DNA of 64,000 nt from an uncultured Lachnospiraceae bacterium (GTDB lineage: Bacteria; Bacillota; Clostridia; Lachnospirales; Lachnospiraceae). The translations under genes were made by a program, and so were the position numbers. The notes under the pieces were generated by a model. That model was not told the origin of the DNA. It did no database searches and saw nothing but the letters and a program-made list of their open reading frames with translations. The stretch covers positions 62,001-126,000 of the forward strand of contig CAJUKV010000002.1 of the NCBI GenBank assembly GCA_910587305.1. Reading direction: 5' to 3'. Positions 8,765-16,702 of the stretch are shown piece after piece (within the stretch, counting starts at the first letter, position 1; each line of letters opens with the position of its first letter).

Positions 8765-9432
8765 ATGGATAAAAAGGATGTTTTAAAGAAGGTTGACCAT
8801 ACGCTGCTGACACAGACAGCCACATGGGAGGAAATCCGTAAGATTCTTGACGATGGGATAAAATATGGGGCGGCCTCCGCATGTATTCCGGCCGCTTATG
8901 TAAAACAGGCGGCAGAATATGTAAACGGTAAATTCCGATTTGCACGGTAATTGGTTTCCCCAACGGGTACAGTACGACGGCGGTAAAGGTATTTGAAACC
9001 AAAGACGCCATTTTAAATGGCGCGCAGGAAATTGATATGGTAATCAACATTGGGCGTTTAAAGGACGGGAAATATCAGGAAATTGAAGAGGAAATCCTTA
9101 AAGTGCACGAGGCCTGCGACGGAAGGATTTTAAAGGTTATTATTGAAACGTGTCTGCTTACGGAGGAAGAAAAGATTAAGATGTGCGAGATTGTCACGAA
9201 GGCAGGGGCCGAATATATTAAGACCTCCACAGGATTTTCCACAGCAGGCGCTACCTTTGAGGATGTAAAGCTCATGCGTGAGCATATTGGAGAGAAAGTA
9301 AAGGTGAAGGCGGCAGGAGGTATTTCTTCCTTTGATGATGCGGAAGAATTTATACGCCTTGGCGCAGACAGGCTTGGGACAAGCAGACTGGTTAAGATTA
9401 TGGAAAATACGGATAGCGGAGCCGGATATTAG
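8765..9432 (+). pseudogene. deoC: Deoxyribose-phosphate aldolase, broken by a single-base frameshift
   Basis: DeoC cleaves 2-deoxyribose 5-phosphate to acetaldehyde and glyceraldehyde 3-phosphate. The frame opened at 8765 reads VDHTLLTQTATWEEI and continues to VNGKF, then stops early at 8950. The rest of the enzyme continues in another frame from about 8940: CTVIGFPNGYSTTAVK, then INIGRLKDGKY, VIIETCLL, the Schiff-base lysine region YIKTSTGFS, and KAAGGISS to 9432. Restoring one C at TTCC|GATT (8935-8936) would rebuild KFPICTVIGFP in a single frame of about 223 residues, the normal size. All conserved regions remain, so the defect is recent, or it is a sequencing error in a short C run. It lies directly behind deoB. 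Confidence 0.88.
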
Positions 9433-9500
9433 ATCTCAAAGGCCGGATACTGGTTCACGGACGTTTCGGCGCGGTTTTTGAAATGAAGATTTACAGCTGC

Positions 9501-9609
9501 AAAAAGGGGCTGTTGCAAAATTACAGATTCATACAATATATGGCTTCCATACGCCACTGAGTTGGAGATATATTGTAGGGCTGTTGCGTTTTGCGACGGC
9601 CTCTTTTTT
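9501..9609 (+). terminator. Terminator with a competing upstream arm after deoC
   Basis: GGGCTGTTGC-gtttt-GCGACGGCCT followed by CTTTTTT (9578-9609) is an intrinsic terminator. A second copy of its left arm lies at 9501-9520 (AAAAAGGGGCTGTTGCAAAA). It can pair with the same right arm over 20 positions, with three G-U pairs. Between them ACAATATAT/ATATATTGT forms an inner stem. The result is either a nested cruciform or two mutually exclusive hairpins. Confidence 0.7.
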
Positions 9610-9623
9610 ACAGTTAACATATA

Positions 9624-10757
9624 CTATTGTATGACAAATGTGTTTTCCAACAAAAGCCAGTTGGGACGGAAGAAATTCATAATCTGCCAATAGCCCAGAC
9701 CACGCAGAAAATAAAGCGGAAGGAGAGAAAATTTTTCCCTGTAGCTTCGTACATCCTCAAACCATACCTCGTGAAGCTGGCCGTCCTTTTCATATTGAAA
9801 GTAGGGGGACATGGCGGTTTCATCAAACAGGATGGGTACACCGGCATCTATGGCAAGCCGGACGGCTTCTAAATTGCTGACGGTCTTTGCCTTAGAGGAG
9901 CCGCGGACATAAGGAAGGATCCAGTCATAACCGTAATTTGGAATACCGAGATCAATTTTGGATGGAGCAATGCGGGTGATGGCGTAATCTACTACCTGTC
10001 TGACCTGATTGATAGGAGCGACGGCCATAGGGGGACCATATGTATAACCCCACTCGTAGGTCATAAGCAGTACGCTGTCAGCCGCCTGGCCCAGAAGACG
10101 GTAATCCATCCCTTCATATAGAAGCCCTGCCTGAGAATCGGATGTTTTAGGTACAAGGGCTACCGACACATGATAGCCATAAGGGGAAAGAAAGTTCCTG
10201 ACGTCAGCCACAAAATCGGCAAAGGAAACGCGGTCCTCGGGCCGAATGTATTCAAAGTCAATATCAACCCCCCAAAATCCTTTTTCCTGCAAGGTGGCAA
10301 GGAGATCGGATAACAGATTGCTCCTGGCGTCTTTGCTGTTGACGACGGAGGTAATGAGGTAACTATTAAAATTACCGTCTGCTCCAAAGGGAGTCAGAGT
10401 AAGAACAGGACGGACGCCATAGGAAAGGGCGGAGCTAATCATAAAAGAATCGTCAGGGGTCGGGGGAATCAGGTCACCCTCGGTGGTGAAACCATAGGAA
10501 AAGACAGATAAAGAGCTGAGAAAAGGCAGCGTTTCGTTAAGAGTATTTTGTTCAATGAAAGGATAAGCATATCCATTGACGAAAGCAGGGTAAGAAGGGA
10601 GAGCTTTATCTTGAACGGTAATAAGCAGAGCCTGGCCTACGGCCAGGGCATAGGGATAGACAAGCTGATTATTAAAGATAATAGAAGATACCGGAATACC
10701 ATAGCTGTCCGCTATAGAATCTATGGTATCCCCTCTCTTTACTACGTATATTTCCAT
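9624..10757 (-). CDS. LysM-containing GH18 family glycosidase (YaaH/SleL-like)
   Basis: One N-terminal LysM domain (about residues 2-47, EIYVVKRGDTIDSIADSYGI) binds peptidoglycan. The rest is a GH18 TIM barrel. The catalytic DxDxE is present in GVDIDFEY (D165, D167, E169), with the later LLMTYEWG and LGIPNYGYDW strands. In Bacilli, YaaH/SleL proteins of this layout are N-acetylglucosaminidases acting on spore-cortex muropeptides during germination. There is no signal peptide, which fits a spore-coat protein targeted by LysM. At 377 residues it is slightly shorter than the two-LysM forms. It is transcribed toward deoC, and a small membrane protein gene lies upstream on the same strand. The spore role is inferred from the family. 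Confidence 0.85.
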   Translation of the reverse strand: MEIYVVKRGDTIDSIADSYGIPVSSIIFNNQLVYPYALAVGQALLITVQDKALPSYPAFVNGYAYPFIEQNTLNETLPFLSSLSVFSYGFTTEGDLIPPTPDDSFMISSALSYGVRPVLTLTPFGADGNFNSYLITSVVNSKDARSNLLSDLLATLQEKGFWGVDIDFEYIRPEDRVSFADFVADVRNFLSPYGYHVSVALVPKTSDSQAGLLYEGMDYRLLGQAADSVLLMTYEWGYTYGPPMAVAPINQVRQVVDYAITRIAPSKIDLGIPNYGYDWILPYVRGSSKAKTVSNLEAVRLAIDAGVPILFDETAMSPYFQYEKDGQLHEVWFEDVRSYREKFSLLPLYFLRGLGYWQIMNFFRPNWLLLENTFVIQ

Positions 10758-10800
10758 AAAGATTCTCGCTGTATTTTTCTTTATGATATGCGAGGAGTTC

Positions 10801-10944
10801 TTATTTGGTTATCGGAATGCCCAGATGAATTTTGCGGTAAATCTTCCATATAATGATTGCCGGAAGGGATAGTGTTAAGTATATAGTAGAAAGAAGACCT
10901 GCGGCTCCGCCAACAATGGCAACAAGTAAAATAACAATATTCAT
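10801..10944 (-). CDS. Small hydrophobic membrane protein (47 aa)
   Basis: A 47-residue protein with one long hydrophobic stretch (NIVILLVAIVGGAAGLLSTI and onward) and a basic C-terminal tail (WKIYRKIHLG). It is probably a single or hairpin membrane segment with the tail in the cytoplasm. The ATG at 10944 is chosen because GGAGGT lies 10 bases upstream; a longer in-frame start at 11001 has no comparable site. It sits 43 bases before the GH18 gene on the same strand, so the two may be co-transcribed. On the other side lies the TTAAC repeat array (11049-11108), about 105 bases from its start. I do not recognise the family. Confidence 0.55.
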   Translation of the reverse strand: MNIVILLVAIVGGAAGLLSTIYLTLSLPAIIIWKIYRKIHLGIPITK

Positions 10945-11048
10945 TTGATATCGTACCTCCAAGTTTTTTAAGTGTGTTTTGGTTTTTGTCTGTCTTGCCA
11001 TTTATTTTAACTTATAGAAGGAAGAAGACGAAGCAAATGGGCATTTCT

Positions 11049-11108
11049 TTAACGATTGCTTAACGATATCTTAACATGATTTTAACGGTATCTTAACGAC
11101 ATCTTAAC
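11049..11108 (+). promoter_or_regulatory. Six TTAAC direct repeats at 11-bp steps (PhoP/OmpR-type box array)
   Basis: TTAAC begins at 11049, 11060, 11071, 11082, 11093 and 11104, always exactly 11 bases apart. The unit consensus is about TTAACGATATC. Direct TTAACA-like hexamers with about 5-base spacers are the known PhoP box layout of Bacillus and the general layout for OmpR/PhoB-family regulators. The array lies in the divergent region between the 47-aa membrane protein (minus) and the secreted protein at 11337 (plus). Confidence 0.7.
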
Positions 11109-11217
11109 AGAAGAACATAAAAAAGGTCATTTTTAATGAACAGCCAAAAAGGACTGACAATTGTTATGAAAAAATGACGCAAAATGCTAGTAAAAATATT
11201 TTTTTTACTCAAATTAA

Positions 11218-11246
11218 TTGAATATTTAGTTTATTAAAGGTATACT
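11218..11246 (+). promoter_or_regulatory. Sigma-A type promoter for the secreted protein gene
   Basis: TTGAAT (11218-11223) and TATACT (11241-11246) are separated by 17 bases. The TTAAC array ends 110 bases upstream. The start codon is about 85 bases from the predicted transcription start, with AGGAGG at 11321. Confidence 0.65.
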
Positions 11247-11336
11247 GAATATGAGCAGGTTTTCCTGTTCGGTCATAGCTGGTAAAGATAATAGAAATCA
11301 CGCTTAGCAACTACTTTTATAGGAGGTATTTCATTG

Positions 11337-12143
11337 ATGAAAAAAATTTTTGCATTTATTCTGGCAGGAATCCTGGTAATAGGCTCATGCGCAACGGTAT
11401 TTGCGGCGCCGCCTGCCGAAGCGCCGTCCGAAGTTTCGGTAAAACAGGATGGCAAAGCCCATAATGTATATGCGTTTGGCACATCTCTTGCATTGGTATA
11501 TGCAGATGGAAGTATTGATATTTTCAGTATAGGCCCGGATGGCAGAGTTAATGTTATGATGGACGGTGCGGTTACCGAGAATATATCCAATGTATCTGTT
11601 CCGGCGGGGCAACGAATGAGGCTGGCCCTTGGAAATGGTTCTATTATTGTAAGAAATGTAACCGCCGAATCCGGCGAAGCGATTAAAAAACAGATTGACG
11701 ATGCATATGCGGCAGGAGCATCATCGGTTGAATTGACGTCTCTTACAGGGGTAACGGCTTATCGGATTAACGAAGACGGAGAGATTGTGAATGTTGACGG
11801 TGTGGAGGTATCCATTAAGGAACCGGAACTATCCATTTATTCTATTGATGGATTGGCGAAATTGTTTGAGGAAATGCTAAAGGAGCTTATGGCGGAGGAT
11901 GCGCTCAGAGCAGCGGCGGAGGCTGAAGCTGCGGCAAATGCCAGAGCAAAGGCACGGGGGGATTATGAAGTTCCCGCTGAAAGGCCGGCTGATGCTTCTG
12001 CCAATGTTGTTGATACCCCGGAAGCGATAGATACGCCAAGTTCAGGTTCTGCTTCGGGTGGAACCGGTTCAAGTTCGGCAAGTCCGAGTGGGACCGCTTC
12101 AGGCTCGGCTACTCCAAGCACGACTGCTTCATCTACTCCATAA
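11337..12143 (+). CDS. Secreted protein with Ala/Glu helix and Ser/Thr/Gly-rich tail
   Basis: A 268-residue exported protein of no family I recognise. A signal peptide (MKKIFAFILAGILVIGSC, cleaved near TVFAAPP) is followed by a compact region of short beta-like segments (YAFGTSLALVYADGSIDIFS; VSVPAGQRMRLALGNGSI) that could be a small beta domain. An Ala/Glu-rich helix follows (LRAAAEAEAAANARAKARG). The C-terminal tail of about 65 residues is low complexity in Ser, Gly, Thr and Pro with repeating SGSAS/SPSGTASGSATP units. No LPXTG or membrane anchor is visible. The ATG at 11337 is used; a TTG directly before it is less likely. It has its own promoter and terminator. The upstream TTAAC array may make it a regulated cell-surface or nutrient-stress protein, which is inference. 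Confidence 0.6.
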   Translation: MKKIFAFILAGILVIGSCATVFAAPPAEAPSEVSVKQDGKAHNVYAFGTSLALVYADGSIDIFSIGPDGRVNVMMDGAVTENISNVSVPAGQRMRLALGNGSIIVRNVTAESGEAIKKQIDDAYAAGASSVELTSLTGVTAYRINEDGEIVNVDGVEVSIKEPELSIYSIDGLAKLFEEMLKELMAEDALRAAAEAEAAANARAKARGDYEVPAERPADASANVVDTPEAIDTPSSGSASGGTGSSSASPSGTASGSATPSTTASSTP

Positions 12144-12220
12144 GCAGCCTTTCAGGTTAAAAGATAAAAAGCATACTCATAGATACAAATTCATATTTCC
12201 ATACCAAGTGTGAACCATCA

Positions 12221-12260
12221 GGAGCTTATATACTAAGCGATTAGTATGAAGCTCCTTTTT
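12221..12260 (+). terminator. Intrinsic terminator after the secreted protein gene
   Basis: GGAGCTT..TATACTA pairs with TAGTATGAAGCTCC around a GCGAT-type loop, with one bulge, followed by TTTTT. Confidence 0.85.
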
Positions 12261-12340
12261 GATGTAATAAGCCGATTTGCGGAGCGTGCCGGCGCTTGAT
12301 GATAGATACCCATAGTAAGATTTTAAGCAAGTTTAAGGCT

Positions 12341-12382
12341 GCCCGGCGCGGCAAGCAGGGAGAAAATCTTTCCTGCCCAATT
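12341..12382 (+). repeat. GC-rich hairpin repeat, solo half-unit
   Basis: GCCCGGCGCGGCAAGCAGGG followed by AGAAAATCTTTCCTGCCCAATT matches the second half of the units at 14997-15210 and 17790-17826. AGCAGG and CCTGC form the stem around AGAAAAT. Confidence 0.5.
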
Positions 12383-12412
12383 AAAAAATATCTGCCGGTT
12401 TTTCGCTATCTG

Positions 12413-12441
12413 TTGCATAATACCGCCCAAAAAACTATAAT
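12413..12441 (+). promoter_or_regulatory. Strong sigma-A promoter for the uridylyltransferase gene
   Basis: TTGCAT (12413-12418), a 17-base spacer and a perfect TATAAT (12436-12441). The predicted transcript starts only about 25 bases before the ATG at 12472, so the leader holds little more than the GGAGG ribosome site. Confidence 0.8.
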
Positions 12442-12471
12442 GGATATACTAAGATGGATGGAGGTTTTATT

Positions 12472-13698
12472 ATGGATTATGCACAGGCACTTGAAAAGCT
12501 CTCTGCGGCCGGGCAGGAACATGCAATGCAGTATTATGAGGAACTGACCGATGATCAGAAGGCGCTTTTACTTGCACAGATCGAGGCAACGGATTTTACC
12601 GTATTATCATCCATGCAGGATGGAAAGCGGGAGAATGTAAGAGGAGATATTAAACCCCTTGCAGCCATGCAATTGCCACAGATTAAAGAAAGGGAAACGG
12701 AATTTAAATCATTAGGACTTGACGCGATAAAGAAGGGGAAGGTTGGAGCGGTACTCCTTGCAGGAGGTATGGGAACCCGTTTAGGATCCGATGAACCTAA
12801 GGGAGTATATAACATTGGGCTCACAAAGGAGGTTTTTATTTTTCAACGTCTGATTGAAAATTTGATAGACGTGGTGAAGGAAGCCGGCGCATGGATCCCC
12901 CTTTATATCATGACCAGCGATAAGAACCATGAGGCCACTGTGGGTTTCTTAAAAGAGCATGATTATTTTGGATACGACAATGCTTTTGTCACGTTCTTTA
13001 TGCAGGAGATGGCCCCTGCCTGCAATCCTCAGGGCAAGGTTTACATGGAAGAAAAGTTTAAGATTTCTACCTCTCCTAATGGAAACGGAGGCTGGTATTC
13101 TTCCATGTATAAGTGGGGCGTGGCGAAAAAGGCCATGGAGGACGGTGTGGAATGGCTCAATGTGTTTGCCGTGGACAATGTTCTGCAAAGGATAGCGGAC
13201 CCTTGTTTTGTGGGAGCCGTGCTTTCAGGAAACTATGCATCGGGAGCCAAGGTGGTGCGCAAATGTGCGCCGGATGAAAAGATTGGCGTTATCTGTTTAG
13301 AGGATGGAAGGCCCTCTATTGTGGAATACTATGAGCTCACAGACGAACTAATGAACGCAAAGGATGAAAAGGGAGATCCGGCCTATTACTTTGGCGTGAT
13401 TTTAAATTATCTGTTTCGGGTGGAAGACCTGGAAAAAATTCGTGAAAGAAAGCTCCCTCTCCATATCGTGGAAAAGAAGATTCCTTACCTGAACGAAAAG
13501 GGGGAGAAAGTGAAACCGGATGCCCCTAACGGCTATAAATTTGAACAGCTTGTACTCGACATGATTCACGAGTTAGACGGCTGTCTGCCCTTTGAGGTGG
13601 TACGGGAAAAAGAATTTGCGCCGATTAAGAACGCGACAGGCATCGATTCCGTAGAGAGCGCGCGGGAGCTTTGTAAAAAGAATGGTATTGCGTTGTAA
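12472..13698 (+). CDS. UDPGP-type UTP-sugar-1-phosphate uridylyltransferase
   Basis: A 408-residue nucleotidyltransferase of the UDPGP (UAP1/UGP, eukaryote-like) family rather than the bacterial GalU family. It makes UDP-glucose, UDP-GlcNAc or UDP-GalNAc from UTP and the sugar 1-phosphate. The pyrophosphorylase signature is LLAGGMGTRLGSDEPKG (near residue 95). Later come a NGNGGWYSSM-type substrate loop, NVFAVDNVLQ and EYYELTDEL. The start at 12472 has GGAGG at the correct distance; the ATG at 12454 overlaps that site. It is followed 143 bases later by galE, which suggests a Leloir or nucleotide-sugar supply pair. Whether glucose or N-acetylhexosamine is preferred cannot be read here. Confidence 0.85.
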   Translation: MDYAQALEKLSAAGQEHAMQYYEELTDDQKALLLAQIEATDFTVLSSMQDGKRENVRGDIKPLAAMQLPQIKERETEFKSLGLDAIKKGKVGAVLLAGGMGTRLGSDEPKGVYNIGLTKEVFIFQRLIENLIDVVKEAGAWIPLYIMTSDKNHEATVGFLKEHDYFGYDNAFVTFFMQEMAPACNPQGKVYMEEKFKISTSPNGNGGWYSSMYKWGVAKKAMEDGVEWLNVFAVDNVLQRIADPCFVGAVLSGNYASGAKVVRKCAPDEKIGVICLEDGRPSIVEYYELTDELMNAKDEKGDPAYYFGVILNYLFRVEDLEKIRERKLPLHIVEKKIPYLNEKGEKVKPDAPNGYKFEQLVLDMIHELDGCLPFEVVREKEFAPIKNATGIDSVESARELCKKNGIAL

Positions 13699-13749
13699 AG
13701 TATAGAGTAACGACATAACATTTTGACAGGTTTGAGCAACATTATTGTC

Positions 13750-13779
13750 TTGCGAAATACAGGGAATAATGGGTACAAT
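13750..13779 (+). promoter_or_regulatory. Possible promoter for galE
   Basis: TTGCGA (13750-13755), 18 bases, TACAAT (13774-13779), upstream of the AAAGGAGG site and the galE start at 13842. A TTGACA at 13724 has no matching -10. Confidence 0.4.
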
Positions 13780-13841
13780 AAGCATAAAGCAATGAAGCAC
13801 AAGACATGAAACATATGTAAAGTGAAAAAGGAGGTAACAAA

Positions 13842-14858
13842 ATGGCAATTCTGGTTACAGGGGGAGCAGGATACATTGGCAGTCACACGGTGGTAGAGCT
13901 GCAAAATGCAGGCTATGATGTGGTGGTGGTAGATAACTTAAGCAATTCCAGTGAAAAGAGCTTACAGAGGGTAGAAAAAATTACAGGAAAACCGGTTACC
14001 TTTTACAAAGCGGATATCCTTGACAGGGAGGCTTTGAACGCGATTTTTGATAAAGAAAAAATTGATTCCTGTATTCATTTCGCAGGGCTTAAAGCGGTAG
14101 GCGAATCGGTGGCGAAGCCTTGGGAATACTACGAGAACAATATCTCCGGTACGTTGACGTTAGTGGATGTGATGAGGAAGCATGGAGTTAAAAATATTAT
14201 TTTCTCATCCTCGGCGACCGTTTACGGGGATCCGGCCATGATTCCCATTACGGAGGAATGTCCTAAAGGGCAGTGTACCAATCCTTACGGCTGGACGAAA
14301 TCTATGTTAGAGCAAATCCTCACCGACATGCAGAAGGCTGACCCGGAATGGAATGTAATTCTGCTCCGTTACTTTAATCCTATCGGAGCCCACAAGAGCG
14401 GCACGATTGGGGAGAATCCCAACGGCATTCCCAATAACCTGATGCCTTATATTACGCAGGTAGCGGTAGGAAAGCTGAAAGAGCTGGGCGTGTTTGGAAA
14501 CGATTACAATACGCCGGACGGAACAGGCGTCAGGGATTACATTCATGTGGTTGACCTGGCGGTAGGACATGTGAAGGCGCTTAAGAAAATCGAGGAAAAA
14601 GCGGGCTTATGCATTTACAACCTTGGAACCGGAGTGGGCTACAGCGTTTTGGATATTGTAAAGAATTTTGAGGAAGCCACAGGGGTTAAGATTCCTTATG
14701 TGATTAAGGACAGACGTCCCGGCGATATTGCGGAGTGCTATTCGGATGCCTCTAAGGCGAAAGAGGAGCTTGGCTGGGTGGCGGAAAACGGCATTAAGGA
14801 AATGTGCGCGGATTCCTGGAGATGGCAGAGCAACAACCCGAATGGGTATGAGGATTGA
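13842..14858 (+). CDS. galE: UDP-glucose 4-epimerase
   Basis: Interconverts UDP-glucose and UDP-galactose (possibly the N-acetyl forms too) with bound NAD. The 338-residue length is typical. The NAD loop TGGAGYIGSH is at 6-15, the SSSATVYG serine region at 122-129 and the catalytic Y149-x3-K153 in NPYGWTK. The DRRPGDIAECY stretch near the C-terminus is characteristic of GalE. AAAGGAGG lies 7 bases before the ATG. It follows the UDPGP-type uridylyltransferase, so the pair can supply UDP-galactose for glycans or channel galactose into glycolysis. It ends at a clear terminator. Confidence 0.95.
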   Translation: MAILVTGGAGYIGSHTVVELQNAGYDVVVVDNLSNSSEKSLQRVEKITGKPVTFYKADILDREALNAIFDKEKIDSCIHFAGLKAVGESVAKPWEYYENNISGTLTLVDVMRKHGVKNIIFSSSATVYGDPAMIPITEECPKGQCTNPYGWTKSMLEQILTDMQKADPEWNVILLRYFNPIGAHKSGTIGENPNGIPNNLMPYITQVAVGKLKELGVFGNDYNTPDGTGVRDYIHVVDLAVGHVKALKKIEEKAGLCIYNLGTGVGYSVLDIVKNFEEATGVKIPYVIKDRRPGDIAECYSDASKAKEELGWVAENGIKEMCADSWRWQSNNPNGYED

Positions 14859-14911
14859 TAAGCAGGGCCGTAGGATTTGATAAGTTATCTTGATGTGATA
14901 TAAAAAAAGAG

Positions 14912-14952
14912 AGGCATCGATTCATAGTATGGAACTGAATCGGTGCCTTTTT
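14912..14952 (+). terminator. Intrinsic terminator after galE
   Basis: AGGCATCGATTCA pairs with TGAATCGGTGCCT (13 positions, one G-U) around an 11-base loop, followed by TTTTT. Confidence 0.9.
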
Positions 14953-14954
14953 AT

Positions 14955-15210
14955 GCACAGTCCCGTGAGAGAAAGTATGCCGCTAAAGTGACGCATGGGC
15001 CGCGCGGCGAGTAGGGGGAAATCGTCGCTACTCGATTGCACACGGGCGTCCAAAGGAAATATGTCAGCAAGCTGACGAGAGCCCGGCGCGCGATTAGGGA
15101 GAAAAATTGTCCCTACTTGATTACGCGCAGAACTCAAAGGAAGATTGTCAACAGAAGCCGACGGGAGCCCGGCGCACGAGTAGGGAAAATCTTCCCTGCT
15201 TGATTGCATC
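14955..15210. repeat. GC-rich hairpin repeat, tandem array of three units
   Basis: Three units of about 84-86 bp start near 14997, 15081 and 15167, after a partial lead-in at 14955. Each has a GCCCGGCGCGC-like GC block. A stem follows in which GTAGGG pairs with CCCTAC or CCCTGC around AAAAT. After the second stem comes a short hairpin such as GTCAGC-aa-GCTGAC. The third unit runs up to the stop codon of the permease gene on the minus strand. No coding potential is evident. Confidence 0.6.
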
Positions 15211-15940
15211 AGGCATTCACATCCTGTTTTTTTAATACAAGGATAGCGGTCAGGCAAATAAAAATCAGGTAAAATATACTGCTGATCAAAAAGGCTGCGA
15301 CGCTTCCCGCCAACACATTTTCAGCTTTATTGGCATTCATCCCAAGCATCATCAAAGAATAGGGGTAATAAGCCCCAAAGGGGGAATTGGAAGCCATAAG
15401 TCCTGTGATACTGCCGACAATGGCAATGACAATGGGCACGGCAAAGCTTCTGATGACCATGGAAAAGGCCAGCTGCAGGGCGGCGATGACCATGCCTCCC
15501 AGAACGCCTCTTATGGTATAGAAAAAGGTCTGCACAGGCGGAAGGCCGGGTAAGTGTACCAGCTTGCCGCTTAAAATGTAAAGCACATAAATCCACAACT
15601 GAACGGTCACGGTAATCTTCATAATCGATATAAGCTTTCCCAGAAAGATATCCCGAAGGGGAACCGGCGCGGTCAAAAGCAGATGCCGGTTTTTATTTTG
15701 GTTTTCCATCCGCCATAAGTAGCTGCAGCACACGGCAATCATTGGGGCAAAGAAAAAATTAGAATAAAATAAGGTCTCCTGGGTCCAGAGGGAGGACCAT
15801 TCGGATTGCAGGATTGACAGATTGTTCAGGTAGTTTTTGGTTCCCATGATCGCCGGGATGATGGGTAACAGCAGAAAGGCTATCCAGATATTGGAACGCT
15901 TCATTTTTAAGCGTTCGCTTTTGATACAGGCAAAAAGCAT
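15209..15940 (-). CDS. ABC-2 type permease, bacteriocin-immunity (LanG-like)
   Basis: A 243-residue membrane protein with about six hydrophobic helices, opening with FACIKSERLKMKRSNIWIAF. This layout is typical of the second permease of lantibiotic-immunity transporters (NisG/MutG/SpaG type). Such transporters expel peptide antibiotics from the membrane. It is the last gene of a tight three-gene operon (ATPase, permease, permease); only 3 bases separate it from the upstream permease. No lantibiotic precursor or modification enzyme is visible nearby, so the operon may give resistance to foreign peptides rather than self-immunity. The FEG order and sizes support the assignment; sequence identity is not measured. 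Confidence 0.75.
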   Translation of the reverse strand: MLFACIKSERLKMKRSNIWIAFLLLPIIPAIMGTKNYLNNLSILQSEWSSLWTQETLFYSNFFFAPMIAVCCSYLWRMENQNKNRHLLLTAPVPLRDIFLGKLISIMKITVTVQLWIYVLYILSGKLVHLPGLPPVQTFFYTIRGVLGGMVIAALQLAFSMVIRSFAVPIVIAIVGSITGLMASNSPFGAYYPYSLMMLGMNANKAENVLAGSVAAFLISSIFYLIFICLTAILVLKKQDVNA

Positions 15941-15943
15941 GAC

Positions 15944-16702
15944 TCAAACCTCCTTTTTCATAAAAATGGTTTTGCCCAGAAAATAAAGTAAAATTCCAAA
16001 AAGCAGAAATCCCAGGAACGCCCCCGTTGGAAAGGGAATCTCAAAATAAGTAGTCTCACGGGTAGACGATTCATAATACATATTGATGGGACATCCTATC
16101 ATATAATAACACCAGGGCAGCAGGCGGAAAAAGAATGCCTGGCTGGGAAAGAAAGCGGAAAAGATCCCGATAAAGGTTCCGCCCACGCCTAAAAACAGCG
16201 GAAACAACTGGTTTCCCGAAACAAGCGATAAGGACTGCTGCAAAATATAGAGTACCAGACTTACGATAAAGGTCGTAAAAAAGAAGATACAAATATGGGG
16301 CGCAGGCAAGGGCTGGCTTGCTTTAAGAGAATGGCCAAGCAAAGGAACAAGCGCCGTCTCGGCCAGAGAAAAGGCAAGCAGATACAGACTGTTTACAAAC
16401 AGTTTGATGTGATAAATGCTATGCCTCGGCTGCATGGTGCATAGAAGCTTAAAGGTATTCCCCTTAAGCTCAATATCGCAGAGCCTGCTTGCGGCGCAGG
16501 CAAGGGCAATGGGCAGGAAAATGCTGTTCATGAGCGAAAGGCTCAGAAGCAGGTAAAAGTATTCCTGACCGGCAATGCCATAGGAATCCATATCGACCAC
16601 ACACCAGCCAAGCCAAAGGAAAATCACTGTGAATGTAGCCGCGTAAACAAGCCATATGTAACGGTGCCTGATTTTTTTTAATTCCGTAAAAAATAAGCGC
16701 AT
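15944..16702 (-). CDS. ABC-2 type permease, bacteriocin-immunity (LanE-like)
   Basis: A 252-residue membrane protein with about six helices beginning FFTELKKIRHRYIWLVYAA, the typical opening of LanE-type permeases. The motif CDIELKGNTFKLL in the first cytoplasmic loop matches the coupling-helix region of this family, where EHKxxTWK-like sequences are common. Its ATG overlaps the stop of the ATPase gene (TAATG on the minus strand), so translation is coupled. With the downstream permease it should form the membrane pore of a peptide-antibiotic exporter. Confidence 0.75.
   Translation of the reverse strand: MRLFFTELKKIRHRYIWLVYAATFTVIFLWLGWCVVDMDSYGIAGQEYFYLLLSLSLMNSIFLPIALACAASRLCDIELKGNTFKLLCTMQPRHSIYHIKLFVNSLYLLAFSLAETALVPLLGHSLKASQPLPAPHICIFFFTTFIVSLVLYILQQSLSLVSGNQLFPLFLGVGGTFIGIFSAFFPSQAFFFRLLPWCYYMIGCPINMYYESSTRETTYFEIPFPTGAFLGFLLFGILLYFLGKTIFMKKEV

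Noticed and set aside
11049..11108. CRISPR-like reading of the TTAAC array
   Set aside because: Repeats are only 5 bases with 6-base gaps; this is a regulator-box pattern and no cas gene is present.
13724..13729. TTGACA as -35 of galE
   Set aside because: No acceptable -10 lies 16-18 bases downstream.
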